64,000 nt of DNA. Origin: Sarcocystis neurona (lineage: Eukaryota; Apicomplexa; Conoidasida; Eucoccidiorida; Sarcocystidae). Every line of letters starts with the position of its first letter. Position 1 is the stretch's first letter. Below, in pieces: positions 11,501 to 21,980 of this stretch. Below the pieces are notes generated by a model. That model did no database searches. It was not told the DNA's origin and saw only the letters and a program-made list of their open reading frames with translations. A program made the translations under genes and the position numbers. The stretch covers positions 1,686,793-1,750,792 of the forward strand of contig KL647312.1 of NCBI GenBank assembly GCA_000727475.1. The letters are read 5' to 3'.

Positions 11501-14500
11501 CGGCGCTGTAACACCACCAGCAACAGCAGCGGCAGCAGTCGCACCACCATCAGCAGCAGACGCATCAGTCGCAGCAGCAACAGCACCAGCAGCAGCAGCC
11601 GGAGAAAGACACAGGGGAACAGCAGCAGCAGCGGCAACAGCGGCGGGAGCCGCACAGCCCAACCACGAGGAATCAAAGATTATTTGGTCTGGGCCTAACA
11701 CTTGCCACTCGGCCCGCTCGTCTTTGACGCCGAATGCATCGCGTGGACTGCTGCTGAGGCTGCTGCTGCTGCTGAGGCTGCTGTTCCTGCTGGGGCTGCC
11801 GCTGCTGCTGAGGCTGCCGTTGCTGCTGGGGCTGCTGCTGCTGCTGGGGCTGCTGCTGCCGCTGAGGCTGCTGCTGCTGCTGCTGAGAGTGCTGCTGCTG
11901 CTGCTGAGAGTGCTGCTGTTGCCTCTTCCTCTGCGAGTCGTAAAGCTGCTGCCGCCGCTGCTTCCGCTGCGGCTTCCGCCGCTGTTGCAGCCGTCATGTG
12001 GAGAAGAAAGCACTGGCGGAGGCACCACCTGCTGCTCGAGTCTGTTCATCAGCTGCAACAGGTGCTCCGCACGGCGTTTCTTCTCAGCTGCGACTGCTTC
12101 CGCTGCTTCTGTCAGCAGTGGCAGGCGAAAATCTACGCCGCTGGTTTTGCTGCTTATCCACAGATGCTGCTGTTGCTCATGTCCCCCAGGTGTCGCTTCC
12201 GCTCTTCGCGTGGGCAGCAAGTCGCTGCTGCTGTCCAGCGACGTCACGCTGTAGCCGCCTGTACTGCTGTGGTTGCTGCTGGGGTCGCTCGACGTGCTTC
12301 TGTCGTTGCCGTTCGAACCGCCGCCGCTGCAGGAGCCGTCCACGCAGCCGCTACTGCTGCTGCTGGCGTCTTCTCTACTTGCAAGCCTGCTGTCACTCCA
12401 CCGACACCCCTGGCTGTTGCTGCTGCTCGTGCTGTTGCTCCACCTGCTGCTGCTACCGCTTCTCTCGCTGGGGGAGCTGCAGCTCCTCGTGGTGCTGACG
12501 CTGCTATTGCGGGCCGTGTTGCTGCTGCTGCTGCCGGCCGTGTTGACGCTGTGGCTGCTGTCGTCTGCCGCGCGTTCCGCTTCTTCAAGTAGAGCTCTGC
12601 TGTACACACTTTTCCCTCCACGCAGCAACAAAAGTGCCCGCTGCTCCCTCTCCTGGTGCGCGAGGGATGCTGCTGCCCACAGCTGCGTCGGTGCTGCAGC
12701 AGCAACCGAAGCAGGAGCAACAGCAGGGGGAGCAGCAGCAATGGCAACAGCTTTCACGTCTGCTCCCCCCTCCTGCGACCAGCCGTACGCCTCTCGGCGT
12801 TTCAGCAGCGCTTGCAGCGTCAGAGATGTCGTAGGGACGTCATCTGCTGCTGCGTCGACGGCTGCTGCTCCCACAGTAGCTGCTGCCGGTTCTTCCTCCA
12901 GTGGTGCTGCTACGTCTTCCCCGGGTGCCTCGCCTCCTGCTGCTACTGCTGCTGCTTCTCGGGCAGCTGCTTTCTCGCCTGGTGCGTGGGACTCGGCTGC
13001 GTCATAAACACAGGCGACGCCTGCGGGAGCCGCTGCAGCAGGAGTACGAGCAGCTGAAGCTCCATCATCAGCAGAAGTGGCCTGGGCAGCAGCCGCAGGG
13101 ACGGCCCGAACATCTGGAGGACGCATGCAGCTCAGTAGCAGCGCAGCAGCTCCCGGAGACGAAGAGCAGTAAGACGTACTGTCCAACAATAACACTGCCC
13201 CACACCGCTGGTTGAACGTGCGGCTGCTGCTCCTGCTGCTCTCACGGTCGCTGCTGCTGCTGTGCTCTGCTGCTGCTTCGTCTTCTCGCTCTCCTCCCAG
13301 AAGCCAGTCAAGGCGAGAGCCTTCCACAGCTCGCTCTGCTGCTGCTGCTGCTGTTGGTGTTCCAGCTCCTGCTGCGGCTGCAAAGGCTGTTCCCGCGCAA
13401 CGTGGGGCCTCCGCGGCAGCTGCCTCGTCCTCTTCTCCGCCTCCTGGCCGACGGTCGCCTATTAGCCATCGCTGCTGAAGCGACTGGTGCTGACTTTGCT
13501 GCAACAGCTCCTGTTTTTGCTGCTGCTCAGGCTCGCGGCTGGTCCGCTGCTGAACGGCGAGTCGCGGAGAGTGCTGCAGCTGCTGCTGAGGGTCCACTGG
13601 CCGCTGGAAGAGCAGCAACAGCGGCTGCAGCAGCGCAGCCGTTGCTTCGGCGTCATCGCGGCTGCGCAGCAGGAAACGAACCAACGCCTCGGCCTGACCC
13701 ACTGCGATGGCAAGCGGCTCTGCTGCTGCTGTGCCGTTCAAGTTCCTTCGTAGAGCTGTCAGGTTCTCCAGCAGTTTCCTTTTCAACTCCGCTGCTGCTG
13801 CGGCGTCATATCCTGCCGCTGCTGCAAGGCCACCTCCTACCTCTGCTGCGGGGCCACCGCCTGCTGCTGCTGCTGTCGCAGCTCGTGCCGCAGCTGCTGC
13901 TTCTGCTGCTGTACCGCTTAGTAGCGCACCGTGTGCAGCCTCGTTTCCGCTTCCCTCGCCCAAATCCCGAGTTCCTGCTCCTGCTGCTGCTTCCCCGACT
14001 TCTCGGACTCCTGCTGGCCACGCTGGAGCTTCGTACCGCCTTGCTGATACTGCTGCCGCATCCGTCTGGCCGCAGCGCTGAGCGTTTGCTTGTGCCGGAA
14101 CCGCGGCAGCAGAAACGCCACGCGGTCCCACAGACATCACGCAGTCTCGTCTCGACGCCGCCTCCGGACAAATGCCCGTTACGTCCCCCTTGCTGTTGCT
14201 GCTCTTGTTGCTGCTGTCGGACGTTTTCTTGCTGCTATTGCTGCCGTCGCAGCTGCGTCCGCTGTTGTTCATGCTGCTCAGGCTGCTGCTGCTGCTGCGT
14301 AGGGAGTGTTGAAGCGAGGAGCTGGCCAGTGCTGTTCCTCCGAGTTGCGGCTGCTGCTGCAGGAGGAGGAGGCGCGCTGCAACGGCGGCCTCGTTGGGCG
14401 AAGGAGAGTCAACGCAAGTGACAGCAGCCACAGCGGCCAGGAGAGCAGCAGGCAGTAGCTGCTGCAGTTCCTTCGCGGAGAGAGCTGCGGCTGCGGCTGC

Positions 14501-17500
14501 GGCTGCTGCTCCGCGAGGTGATATATAGCCAGTCTCCTGCGGCTGCTGCTCCTGCTGCAATCCACTTGACTGCCACACTGCCGTCAACCACCTGTCATCA
14601 CGTGCTGCTGCGCTTTCTCCCACTGCCGCTGCGCTCCCTATCTCTGCTCTCCTCTGTCCCGCGTCTCTTCCGCTGCTTCGCGCTGTTCCTGCTGCTGCGC
14701 CTGCTGCTGCTCCTTCCGGCACACTTCTGCCTCGGCCTACCCACTTGGCTAGCAGGGACACCAACCGGGCCAGTTCGACCACCTCAAACGCCTCTGCCAC
14801 GTGCAGCTGAAGTTTCTGAAGCTCCTGCTGTTGCTGCAGCCGTATGGCCCGCTGTACGTGCTCCTGTGCCCGCCCGTGCTGCTGCGCGGCTCCCGCCGCC
14901 ACCTGCTGCTGGACAAGCTCCCGCTGCGGGAACTGCTGCTGCGGAAGGTGCCGCTGCGGAAGCTGCTGCTCGGGAGGCTGCTGCGACAGCGACTGCTTCG
15001 GACGAAGCTGCCGCTGAGGACGTTTCTCGGGGAAGGACTGCTGCTGGGGGGGCAGCGGCGTGTGGTGGGGCAGAGGCAGCAGCAGCTTCAGGCCATTCCT
15101 CATCAACAGGAGAGCGGCAGCCTGCGCACTGTTGGCAATAGCCGGGAGCGCGTGTCCTAGCCGCAGCAGCTGGTGCTGCAGCAGCACTCGCAGCTGCACT
15201 TCTCTGTCGTATTCTGCTCTTCTCCATCGCAGCATCTGCGACCTTGTGCCGTTTTGTTCTTCGTAACCTCCCCCCCTTGCTGCTGCTGCTCCTGCTGCAG
15301 CGGTCTTGCGTGTCGCACCTGACGTTGCTGCCGCTGCGGCAGCGCCTAGCGCTGCATCTGCTACTGCTTCTGTTGGCGCTCCGTTTGTTGCTGCTGACGC
15401 TGCGTTAGAGAAGGCGAGCGGCAGCTGCAGGAGCAGCCGGCGTCTTCTCCGACTGAGGAGAGCAAATACACCCACAGCAACAGCAGCCTGACACAACGCT
15501 GCAGTAGTGGCGCTCTCGCTGGCCGGTAGCAGCAGACTCATCGCAGCCGCTGCTGCATCTGCAGCTGCTGTTGATGCGTCCGCTCGTCCGCGTGCTGCTT
15601 CTCCTCCTTCTGCGGTCGGCGTCGCTGCGGCTGCTCCTCCTCCCTCCCCAGCAGCAGCAAACCAACCGTCGAAGCCGTCGGTGACGCTCGCCGCCGCTTC
15701 GGCCGCAGCAGCAGCCGAAGCAGCACCAGCAATCGCCGGCGCTGTAGTGGTAGGAGCGGCAGCAGGGACAGCAGCCGCGCCGGAAGCGCGGTCTAGCGAC
15801 AGGGCAGCAACAGCCACAGGAGCAGCAGCTGGCGCCGGATAACGAGAAGAAAAAGGCAGAGGCGGAGGAGTGGTGAGGAGGACGCGCGTGAGAGGCAGCA
15901 GCACGTCCAGATCCACCTGCGCTAGGAAGACCTTCCAGAAGAAGGAAGTCGACTGCAGCAGATGGCAGCACACTCCATCACGGCGACCGCGGAGCACTGC
16001 AGCCACAGCGCATGCAGTGCTCACGTCTGGCTTCCCCACACGCCTGCGTGAAGAGTCAGCGGCGACTTCTGCAGAAGAAAAAGTGCTGCTGTCGCTTCCG
16101 TGGCTCCTGTTGAAACTCAAGCAGCTGCTGCTGCTGTCGCTGCCTGTGTCGCTGCTGCTCCTGCTGCTCCCGACGAAGGCGCTGTCGCTGCTGTGCCTGC
16201 GGCTGCTGCCGTTGCTGCTCCCCATGCTGCTGCTGTCGTTTCTTCTTCTCAAAAACCTGCTCTGGCTGCTGCTGTTCTGGGCTGGACTCACGCCGGTGAA
16301 GGAGCGCAGCAGCGGAGCGGCTTCCTCCGGCTGCAGCAGCTCGTGTAGCCGCTCCTGCGGCCGCGCATCCGCCGCCGCAGCAGCCTCCTGCATGCAAGCT
16401 TCAATAGCGAAGAGAGGCGCTAGAGCAAGCCGCCGTACTACAGCGCAGGCAGCAGCAAGGCGATCAACAGGCAATCGGGCTGCCTTCAGTCGCTGGAGAG
16501 CAGCGCCAACAGCCTCCTCACATTCTCTGCTGCTCCACCGCACCCCGTTGCCGCCCTCCCTCGCCGTCGTCCTGCTGCGTTCTTCTTCCCTGCTGCTACT
16601 GCTGCTGCTGGGCCGTTCATAGCACCTGGGAATGCTGCTGAATTTCCTGCTCCTGCTGCTGTCCGTCACACCGGCCCTGCTGGTGCAGTCGTTGGGGCAG
16701 CTGCCGTTGACGCTACGAGACACGCAGCAGCCGCTTCTTCGGCTGTAGCGGCTGCCGCTGCCGCACCTGCGCGGTGCAGTGTCAGGCGACACCGGCCACG
16801 AGGCTGCTGCAGGAGCAGCGCACGGGCGTATCTGTGTAAGCAGCCGCGCTCCAGCTGCTGCTGCTGCAGCCCCACAAGCAGAAAACGACTCTCTCACAGG
16901 GAGGACGGCAGGCGTTGCTACTGTCCATGCAGCCGCAAGCGCAGCAGCAGCACCTGGTGGTAGCGCTCCAGCAGCATCCGCAGCAACGCCTCTGCTGCAG
17001 TAACAAGTAACGGGGGGATGCCACGTGCGTCTTCCTGTGAAGTAGCCGGCCCTTTGCTGCCGTGTGGAAATGCTGCTGCTGCTGCTGTTGGACAGCGTCG
17101 CTACTGCTGCCGTCTGCCAGTTCGTCAGCCATGCTGCTGCTCTTGCGACTGCTGCCGCTGCAGCTCTCTCGATCGCAGCCGCTTTCGCCGCTGCAGCGCG
17201 TGTTGCTGCTGCCTCCCCTGCAACAGCAGCTGCTGCTGCTGAGTCGACAGGAGCAGCCAGAGCAGCTGCTTCAACTTCTCTGCTGCTAGAGTTCTTGGCT
17301 AGCCGTCCTGCATTTGCTGCCGATGACACCGCCGCCGCTGCTTCTGCTGTTGCCGTGGTTGCTGCCGTTGCTGCTGCCGCCCCTTCCGTAGCGACAGCAG
17401 CCCCAGCACCTGCTCCCGCTGCTGCTGTTGCAGCACTGCCTGCCTCTCCTGCTGCTGCTGCTAGAGATGAGGCAGCCGCTGGAGCCACTGCAGCCGCTGC

Positions 17501-17650
17501 TGCGCAGCAGAGCGGAAAAGACGGATAGTATCGTCGCAAGTACAGACCGCCCCCCCCACGCCAGCACGAGCAACCACGCATGCAGGGACAAGCTCGCTGC
17601 TGAGATGCAGCAGCGGCAGCAACGGCGCTACCCCACAGAGGCGTCCGCAT
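8549..17650 (-). CDS. Giant Ala/Ser/Gln-rich protein of unknown function, possibly organellar
   Basis: One uninterrupted frame of about 3,030 codons. The frame is open from about 17773, and the first in-frame ATG is at 17650. Most of the length is homopolymeric Ala, Ser and Gln from GCA/AGC/CAG runs, including Ser-Gly-Ser and Asn/Ser blocks. Between them are ordinary amphipathic helical segments, for example near 16440-16530, 15900-15960 (FFWKVFLAQVDLDVLL), 14740-14800 (ELARLVSLLAKWVG), 11030-11110 and 9875-10025 (TVEKLVYALEHR, then IENLCAVLRRAV). The first 45 residues contain Arg and no Asp or Glu (MRTPLWGSAVAAAAASQQRA at the start), like a mitochondrial presequence. A helical-repeat organellar protein with low-complexity insertions would fit, but I could not find a clear RAP domain or any catalytic motif. 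Introns may be hidden, because CAG runs stay open in every frame. CAG orientation agrees with the minus strand throughout. Confidence 0.6.
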   Translation of the reverse strand: MRTPLWGSAVAAAAASQQRACPCMRGCSCWRGGGGLYLRRYYPSFPLCCAAAAAVAPAAASSLAAAAGEAGSAATAAAGAGAGAAVATEGAAAATAATTATAEAAAAVSSAANAGRLAKNSSSREVEAAALAAPVDSAAAAAVAGEAAATRAAAAKAAAIERAAAAAVARAAAWLTNWQTAAVATLSNSSSSSISTRQQRAGYFTGRRTWHPPVTCYCSRGVAADAAGALPPGAAAALAAAWTVATPAVLPVRESFSACGAAAAAAGARLLTQIRPCAAPAAASWPVSPDTAPRRCGSGSRYSRRSGCCVSRSVNGSCPNDCTSRAGVTDSSRSRKFSSIPRCYERPSSSSSSREEERSRTTAREGGNGVRWSSRECEEAVGAALQRLKAARLPVDRLAAACAVVRRLALAPLFAIEACMQEAAAAADARPQERLHELLQPEEAAPLLRSFTGVSPAQNSSSQSRFLRRRNDSSSMGSSNGSSRRHSSDSAFVGSSRSSSDTGSDSSSSCLSFNRSHGSDSSTFSSAEVAADSSRRRVGKPDVSTACAVAAVLRGRRDGVCCHLLQSTSFFWKVFLAQVDLDVLLPLTRVLLTTPPPLPFSSRYPAPAAAPVAVAALSLDRASGAAAVPAAAPTTTAPAIAGAASAAAAAEAAASVTDGFDGWFAAAGEGGGAAAATPTAEGGEAARGRADASTAAADAAAAAMSLLLPASESATTAALCQAAVAVGVFALLSRRRRRLLLQLPLAFSNAASAATNGAPTEAVADAALGAAAAAATSGATRKTAAAGAAAARGGGYEEQNGTRSQMLRWRRAEYDREVQLRVLLQHQLLRLGHALPAIANSAQAAALLLMRNGLKLLLPLPHHTPLPPQQQSFPEKRPQRQLRPKQSLSQQPPEQQLPQRHLPQQQFPQRELVQQQVAAGAAQQHGRAQEHVQRAIRLQQQQELQKLQLHVAEAFEVVELARLVSLLAKWVGRGRSVPEGAAAGAAAGTARSSGRDAGQRRAEIGSAAAVGESAAARDDRWLTAVWQSSGLQQEQQPQETGYISPRGAAAAAAAAALSAKELQQLLPAALLAAVAAVTCVDSPSPNEAAVAARLLLLQQQPQLGGTALASSSLQHSLRSSSSSLSSMNNSGRSCDGSNSSKKTSDSSNKSSNSKGDVTGICPEAASRRDCVMSVGPRGVSAAAVPAQANAQRCGQTDAAAVSARRYEAPAWPAGVREVGEAAAGAGTRDLGEGSGNEAAHGALLSGTAAEAAAAARAATAAAAGGGPAAEVGGGLAAAAGYDAAAAAELKRKLLENLTALRRNLNGTAAAEPLAIAVGQAEALVRFLLRSRDDAEATAALLQPLLLLFQRPVDPQQQLQHSPRLAVQQRTSREPEQQQKQELLQQSQHQSLQQRWLIGDRRPGGGEEDEAAAAEAPRCAGTAFAAAAGAGTPTAAAAAERAVEGSRLDWLLGGEREDEAAAEHSSSSDRESSRSSSRTFNQRCGAVLLLDSTSYCSSSPGAAALLLSCMRPPDVRAVPAAAAQATSADDGASAARTPAAAAPAGVACVYDAAESHAPGEKAAAREAAAVAAGGEAPGEDVAAPLEEEPAAATVGAAAVDAAADDVPTTSLTLQALLKRREAYGWSQEGGADVKAVAIAAAPPAVAPASVAAAAPTQLWAAASLAHQEREQRALLLLRGGKSVYSRALLEEAERAADDSSHSVNTAGSSSSNTARNSSVSTTRSCSSPSERSGSSSRWSNSTSSSNSQGCRWSDSRLASREDASSSSSGCVDGSCSGGGSNGNDRSTSSDPSSNHSSTGGYSVTSLDSSSDLLPTRRAEATPGGHEQQQHLWISSKTSGVDFRLPLLTEAAEAVAAEKKRRAEHLLQLMNRLEQQVVPPPVLSSPHDGCNSGGSRSGSSGGSSFTTRRGRGNSSTLSSSSSTLSSSSSSLSGSSSPSSSSSPSSNGSLSSSGSPSRNSSLSSSSSLSSSPRDAFGVKDERAEWQVLGPDQIIFDSSWLGCAAPAAVAAAAAVPLCLSPAAAAGAVAAATDASAADGGATAAAAVAGGVTAPANISGLHVGAAQEKEAAGSNGRQQRQSQQRSGGNSQEQQHWQSSSSASKEQQEQHNSSITPQHSQEHSSSASRRQRERLAGRETQQLLLQLQPPQEKAGGLTSPRELKQQQHKLRGQRQRQLDPTDIFLSAALLAEAEQLAKQALARLLLLCGSEQLCERSPSSNSTSTPRNTSSNSNISNSESYSGSRDTPNNSSNNSNNRSRSDCGVSGGRGSNPSWRNDSGCNTVQDARSCDMSRRWECAEQAEGQQQQQEQQLQQRKQQQEEEEEKEGQQQQTLVQQLSSMLQEWESLPPVVAASVVVRTPGVPTSSSRSSSVSSRWETAAATSSLEEAALLDTTSSQGAAFVAPSPCGGPADKRSSSSPSSSRSLDRNSSGRNFRAALGSEDTSSADGAEDSHPQQQRMYQRQVVAELTQTLSLAQQASLLQRGGPAAAAAAAFSGFGAAQASEEGGERTGADASSRLFPPSSSFLPYNVESRRHRVSSRRLRVRQQLLQRMLLTVEKLVYALEHRCLVEGRVLPPVVAATEVAALIENLCAVLRRAVVDASAASVLPAAPAAAAFPAAVPSLAAGAAVASRAATPASTAAAGAARQEELPQQPAPPLALMRTGGSAVRGRRLEERTSAVAAAGSAYTHESPASATAAATPMQASADGDQLHMREESDQMQRLSEDAQWKRTALQQQQQKLQQRAAGTEQRTLLRQQQQVEERSDLQAAVFGEAEDDASCSLGRIHAPCEAAATYHVIRKTLTRTAEGKSDYFLGEERTAAAWRIVSSSSRLLASVSPSAVLRFADDVNNAISSSSSVNTFGMRNLPRSSRRRGDDTEEGRVTFPRGIVLRLPRRTDGAATVAAAAWPADSVRLFLPARPPHAAAAGAAGWGRGKEKPTAGCALLPGYLLPTAGGGALLLQQHPTHPKRSKQQEPLLPVDADAAAAALYVERQLFLRAAAERREGGSGCESFFWFKRLNRLHSLLRLLANTGATPAAQ

Positions 17651-18340
17651 CTTTTTCTGACGCAAGCTGATGCATCCGCTGCTCCTGCTACTGCTGCTGC
17701 GCTTCCCGCACGTCCTTCCCTTCCTGCACCAGCTGCAGCAGTCGCTCTCCTCCTCCTCCCGTTGCTGCCACTGTTACTGCTGGTGCTGCTGCAGCTCGTG
17801 CTTCAGCAGATGCCGCTTCTGCGGCGCCTGCGGCTGCTGGTGGGGCAGCAGCTTACCTCACCTGCTGCTCCAGCGTCAGTTGCTGCTGCGGGTCGCATCA
17901 CTCGTGCGTCTTCCGCTGCTCCTGTCGATGCTTTTGCAGGTCGCTCCTGCTGCCGGGCGCACAGAGGCTACTGTTGCCGCTGTACACGCCATGCTGCTGC
18001 TGCTACGCCTCCTCCTCCAGCTGCTGCTGCTAAGCCTCCCCCTGCTGCAGCTGCTACGCCTCCTCCTGCTGCAGCTCCTGTGCCTCCTCCTGCTGCTGCC
18101 CCTGCATCTGTCTCTTCTCCTTTTTATTCCTCAGCCCCAAGAGCTGCACCTTCTGTTGTTACCGCTTCTCCGCTGCAGCAGCTGCTGCTCCAGTCCTGCT
18201 GCTGCCGCCGCTGTTCTGCGGCTCATGCCGATGCAGCAGCCGCACTTCTTCCTCATCCCGACGCACGAGGTGTGCTGCCGCTTCAGCCGCCGGCCCACCG
18301 ACTGCAGCCCAGTAGAAGGATGTTGGGAGGAAGAGTCTTT
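17651..18340 (-). other. CAG-oriented segment upstream of the giant gene, possibly a 5' exon
   Basis: The minus strand here is rich in CAG/AGC triplets, as in the exons of neighbouring minus-strand genes. The frame of the giant gene stays open only up to about 17773, where a TAA interrupts it. A second minus frame is open across about 18160-18320. It could be 5' untranslated sequence or a separate upstream exon. Plus-strand open frames here are Leu/Ala/Pro-rich complements. I cannot assign it. Confidence 0.3.
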
Positions 18341-21000
18341 CTTTGAAAAAGCAGCAGCGCCAGAAGCAGCTGCTGTTGTCCTCTATCTGCAGCAGCAGCA
18401 GATGCTATACACACATTCAACCGGGAAGCAACACCGACAAAAACAAGTGCAGCAGCAGCAGCAACACGCAGGCCTGTGCAACTGCAGCAAGAGAAGCCCC
18501 CCAGCTGGAGCAGCAGCCCGCCAATGCATGCGCCAGCAGCAGCACCACCAGCTACCGCTCCAGAGTAGCAGTTGACAGAAACACGTCAGCAGCACAGATC
18601 GCCGCAACACGAGCAGCAGCTGTCCACAGAAGAGAAGTTTTGGAGGCAGACGCAGAACCTGCAGCTGCGGTAGCTACTACGACCTCTGCATGTTTGGCAG
18701 CGGCCAGATTTTTGCTGCTGCTGCTGCTGCGATGGAAATGTGCGAGGGGACGTACGCGGGCAGCAGCACATCCTCGAGCAGCAGTGGCGAAGAAGCCCTG
18801 CGCGCAGCAGGCGGCACTGGGCGAGACTTGCACGAGACGCTGGAGGTGGTGCAGCAGAGCGATCGCGGGAGCAGCACACGGCGACACCCCTGAGCAGCAA
18901 ATATCCCCAAGGGGTGAGGCAGCAGCCGCAGCAGCAAATCAGCGTCCTCCAGCAGTAGCAGCAGACGCTTCTACGACAGCAGCACCTACTTAGACGGTAG
19001 CAGCTGGCACGCGGCTGCAGCAGATATATACGGGTGTGGCTGACACATCTTTCTACGACAGCAGCATGCGGTCAGGCGGCAGTGGCTGTCCCAGCTACAG
19101 CAGATATCCAAGAGCGTGACGACAGCCACGCAGAGACTCTGGAGCCACCACGGCGAAGAGTGATGAGGAGAAGTTTTTCTGAGACGAGGGAAGATCCGTC
19201 CGTTTCTTCTGCAGTTGTATTTTTTGCATGCGGCGTACGGTGCGGCGCAGAGCGTTTCTTCTACATCTCCGCTACCAACTAAAGAACCTGCTGCAGGTGT
19301 GCCTGAGGCCGTGCTGCTGCTGCTGCTGCACTTGGAGGAGGAAGTGTGCCACACGTGCGGCTGCTGGTTCACTTTCAGCGCTGAGGACACCCGACATCCT
19401 AACGGCAGCAGCAGAAGCAGCAGCAGAGCCACCCCGAAGAAGCCACGGGCGCAGCAGCCCGGAGGCGGCAGCAACACAAGTGAGAAACGAGAAGCAGCTG
19501 CAGCAGCAGAGGCACGCGCGACACGCAGCGGGCGGAGAAGGGCAGCCGCAGCAGCTAGGAGTCAGCTGACAAAAGACGGAAGAAGAGCTGCAGCAGCAGC
19601 AGCAGTGCTGTGACGAGGATGTCTGATGCACGCAAGGCAATGATTCAAGCAGCCACGCCGTTGTCCGCAGGGATGCTGCTGTGCTGCGGCCGCTCTGTAG
19701 TGCGCGTCGCTGCGGCAGCAGCAGCCCACTTCGCAGCTTGGGCGTCGCCCGCAGCAAACAGACACGCCCACACCTTGGCACCACGGTCCTGTGGCCGGGA
19801 AGAAGAGGGCAGACGGGGGATAATTAACACCAGGAAGCGAAGACGCTGAGACGGCACGACCCAGGAAAAACAGCAAAATTGGCCGGTATACGACGACGAA
19901 AATGAAGAGGACAAACGAAGGTGAACGGGACGGAGAGACAGAGAGGGGCACGACAGAAAGAAGGGGACGTGCGCGGGGAAGACGCCAGGCGCCGCTGTTG
20001 AATTTTTGGAGGTGTGTGCGGGTGAACGGCGCGCGCGGCTTCTGGCAGAGATTGCCACCACTTCGAGAGAAAGACGCAAATTTTGCGAGACCCCGGCCAA
20101 CGCGTTTCACACACAGCTCCACACAGAAGAAAACGCGGGGCGCAGAGAGGGAGACGGGAGTGGGGGAAGGCGGCAGTGCGGAAGGCAGGCAGCCGCACGC
20201 ACGGGAAGAAAACGGGAGAAAACGCAGATAAATGAACCGGAGCTGCGCAGCCTTTGTTGGACGTCCATGGGGAGACCTGGGCGGGGCCTAATTAGAAGCA
20301 ATAGTGCACGCTTCACACACCGGTGGACAGAGTGCGCGCAGGAAGCCGGCAAAAATATACTCCCCAGGGGACAGGATTCACCGGCGGAGGAGGACGAAAG
20401 TCGACGCGGTTTCCACGCACAGGATAGAAGAGACGTGTGTCCGAAGGAGAGGAAGTCTGGCTTTTCCTTCTCCCTCGCAGGAATATATGAAGACTGTCTT
20501 CAAATCGGCGACGCTGTGGCGAACCTGACATGTTTGTCTTTGCGTACCTCTTCGCATGATACATACGGCGTACGACACGGACGCGCGGAGGATGACGTGC
20601 CGGAGCGGACGTAGCATAGAAGTTGGGGGATTTACTAGGCGGCGTGGATATCAGTAGTATTCGCACGGCACATGAAGAAATCACACGTGCACATTTATAC
20701 GTATAGACTTGCATGTATGTGTGAAAGGAGTCTCTCTGCAGATGCATGCGCATGTGCTGTGTGCGGCCCGAGGCTGTTGCAGACGGATACATGCGTTTAC
20801 GCGAGACCACGCATTGGTAGCTCTTTCTACGTATATGTGTGTGAGGTCTCAGAGGGCCACAGCGCCAGGGGAGCGAGGAAACTCGGTTGGTTCCTTTGTG
20901 TGTGCAGAATGCGCATAGGAGAGGAAGTCTACTTTTCTAGGACGGACCGCAGCAGGCGCGCGTCCCTGACAGGCCAGCATGCTCGCAGCGAGCAACGCCA
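18341..21000. other. Unresolved region, CAG-rich then repeat-poor
   Basis: 18350-19600 carries CAG-type triplets on the plus strand. This is the orientation expected for an intron of a minus-strand gene or an exon of a plus-strand gene. Both strands have frames of about 100-200 codons, none with a recognisable domain. 19850-20650 lacks triplet runs and is purine-rich on the plus strand, which would suit an untranslated or promoter region. No call is supported. Confidence 0.35.
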
Positions 21001-21026
21001 GCGGGGAGCAGTAGCGGTCAAGAGTA

Positions 21027-21980
21027 GTGTCACGGCGGCAGCGACAGCAACCACACCAGCGGCAGCGACGGCAGCAGCAGCAGCAGCGACAGCAGCAGCA
21101 GCAGNNNNNNNNNNNNNNNNNNNNNNNNNNNNNNNNNNNNNNNNNNNNNNNNNNNNNNNNNNNNNNNNNNNNNNNNNNNNNNNNNNNNNNNNNNNNNNNN
21201 NNNNNNNNNNNNNNNNNNNNNNNNNNNNNNNNNNNNNNNNNNNNNNNNNNNNNNNNNNNNNNNNNNNNNNNNNNNNNNNNNNNNNNNNNNNNNNNNNNNN
21301 NNNNNNNNNNNNNNNNNNNNNNNNNNNNNNNNNNNNNNNNNNNNNNNNNNNNNNNNNNNNNNNNNNNNNNNNNNNNNNNNNNNNNNNNNNNNNNNNNNNN
21401 NNNNNNNNNNNNNNNNNNNNNNNNNNNNNNNNNNNNNNNNNNNNNNNNNNNNNNNNNNNNNNNNNNNNNNNNNNNNNNNNNNNNNNNNNNNNNNNNNNNN
21501 NNNNNNNNNNNNNNNNNNNNNNNNNNNNNNNNNNNNNNNNNNNNNNNNNNNNNNNNNNNNNNNNNNNNNNNNNNNNNNNNNNNNNNNNNNNNNNNNNNNN
21601 NNNNCAAACAGCAGCAACGGCGATAGCAGCAGCAGTAGCAGCAACAGCGACACAAGCAGCAGCAGCGACAGCGACAGAGGCAGCAGCAACAGCGACCAGC
21701 AGCGACAGCTGCAGCAGCAGCATGAGCAGCAGCAAACAGCGACAGCAGCAGCAGCAGCGACAGCAGCCGCAGAGGAGCAGCGACAGCAACAGCAGGCGCA
21801 AGTGTAGCAGCAGCAGGAGCAGCACGGGCAGGCGCAACAGGGTCAGGTGCAGCATCGTCAGGGGCGGCAGCGGCAGTGGCAGCCGCAGCAGCCGTACGAG
21901 CCGCGGCAGCAGCAGCAGTCATTGCAGCAGAGCCAGCCGGGGTGCAGCAGCCTCCAACAGAGCAGCAGCTGGAGTGAGAA
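21027..21980. repeat. CAG-repeat tract containing the assembly gap
   Basis: Both sides of the gap are almost pure CAG/GCA/AGC permutations with occasional GAC or AAC. The gap of 500 N runs from 21105 to 21604, a round number that suggests a placeholder rather than a measured length. Frames that run through it should be ignored. Confidence 0.95.

Noticed and set aside
9274..19613. Many Leu/Cys/Ala-rich plus-strand frames opposite the giant gene
   Set aside because: They are complements of CAG/AGC codons (CTG/GCT/TGC), which keep all frames open. None contains a non-repetitive conserved block.
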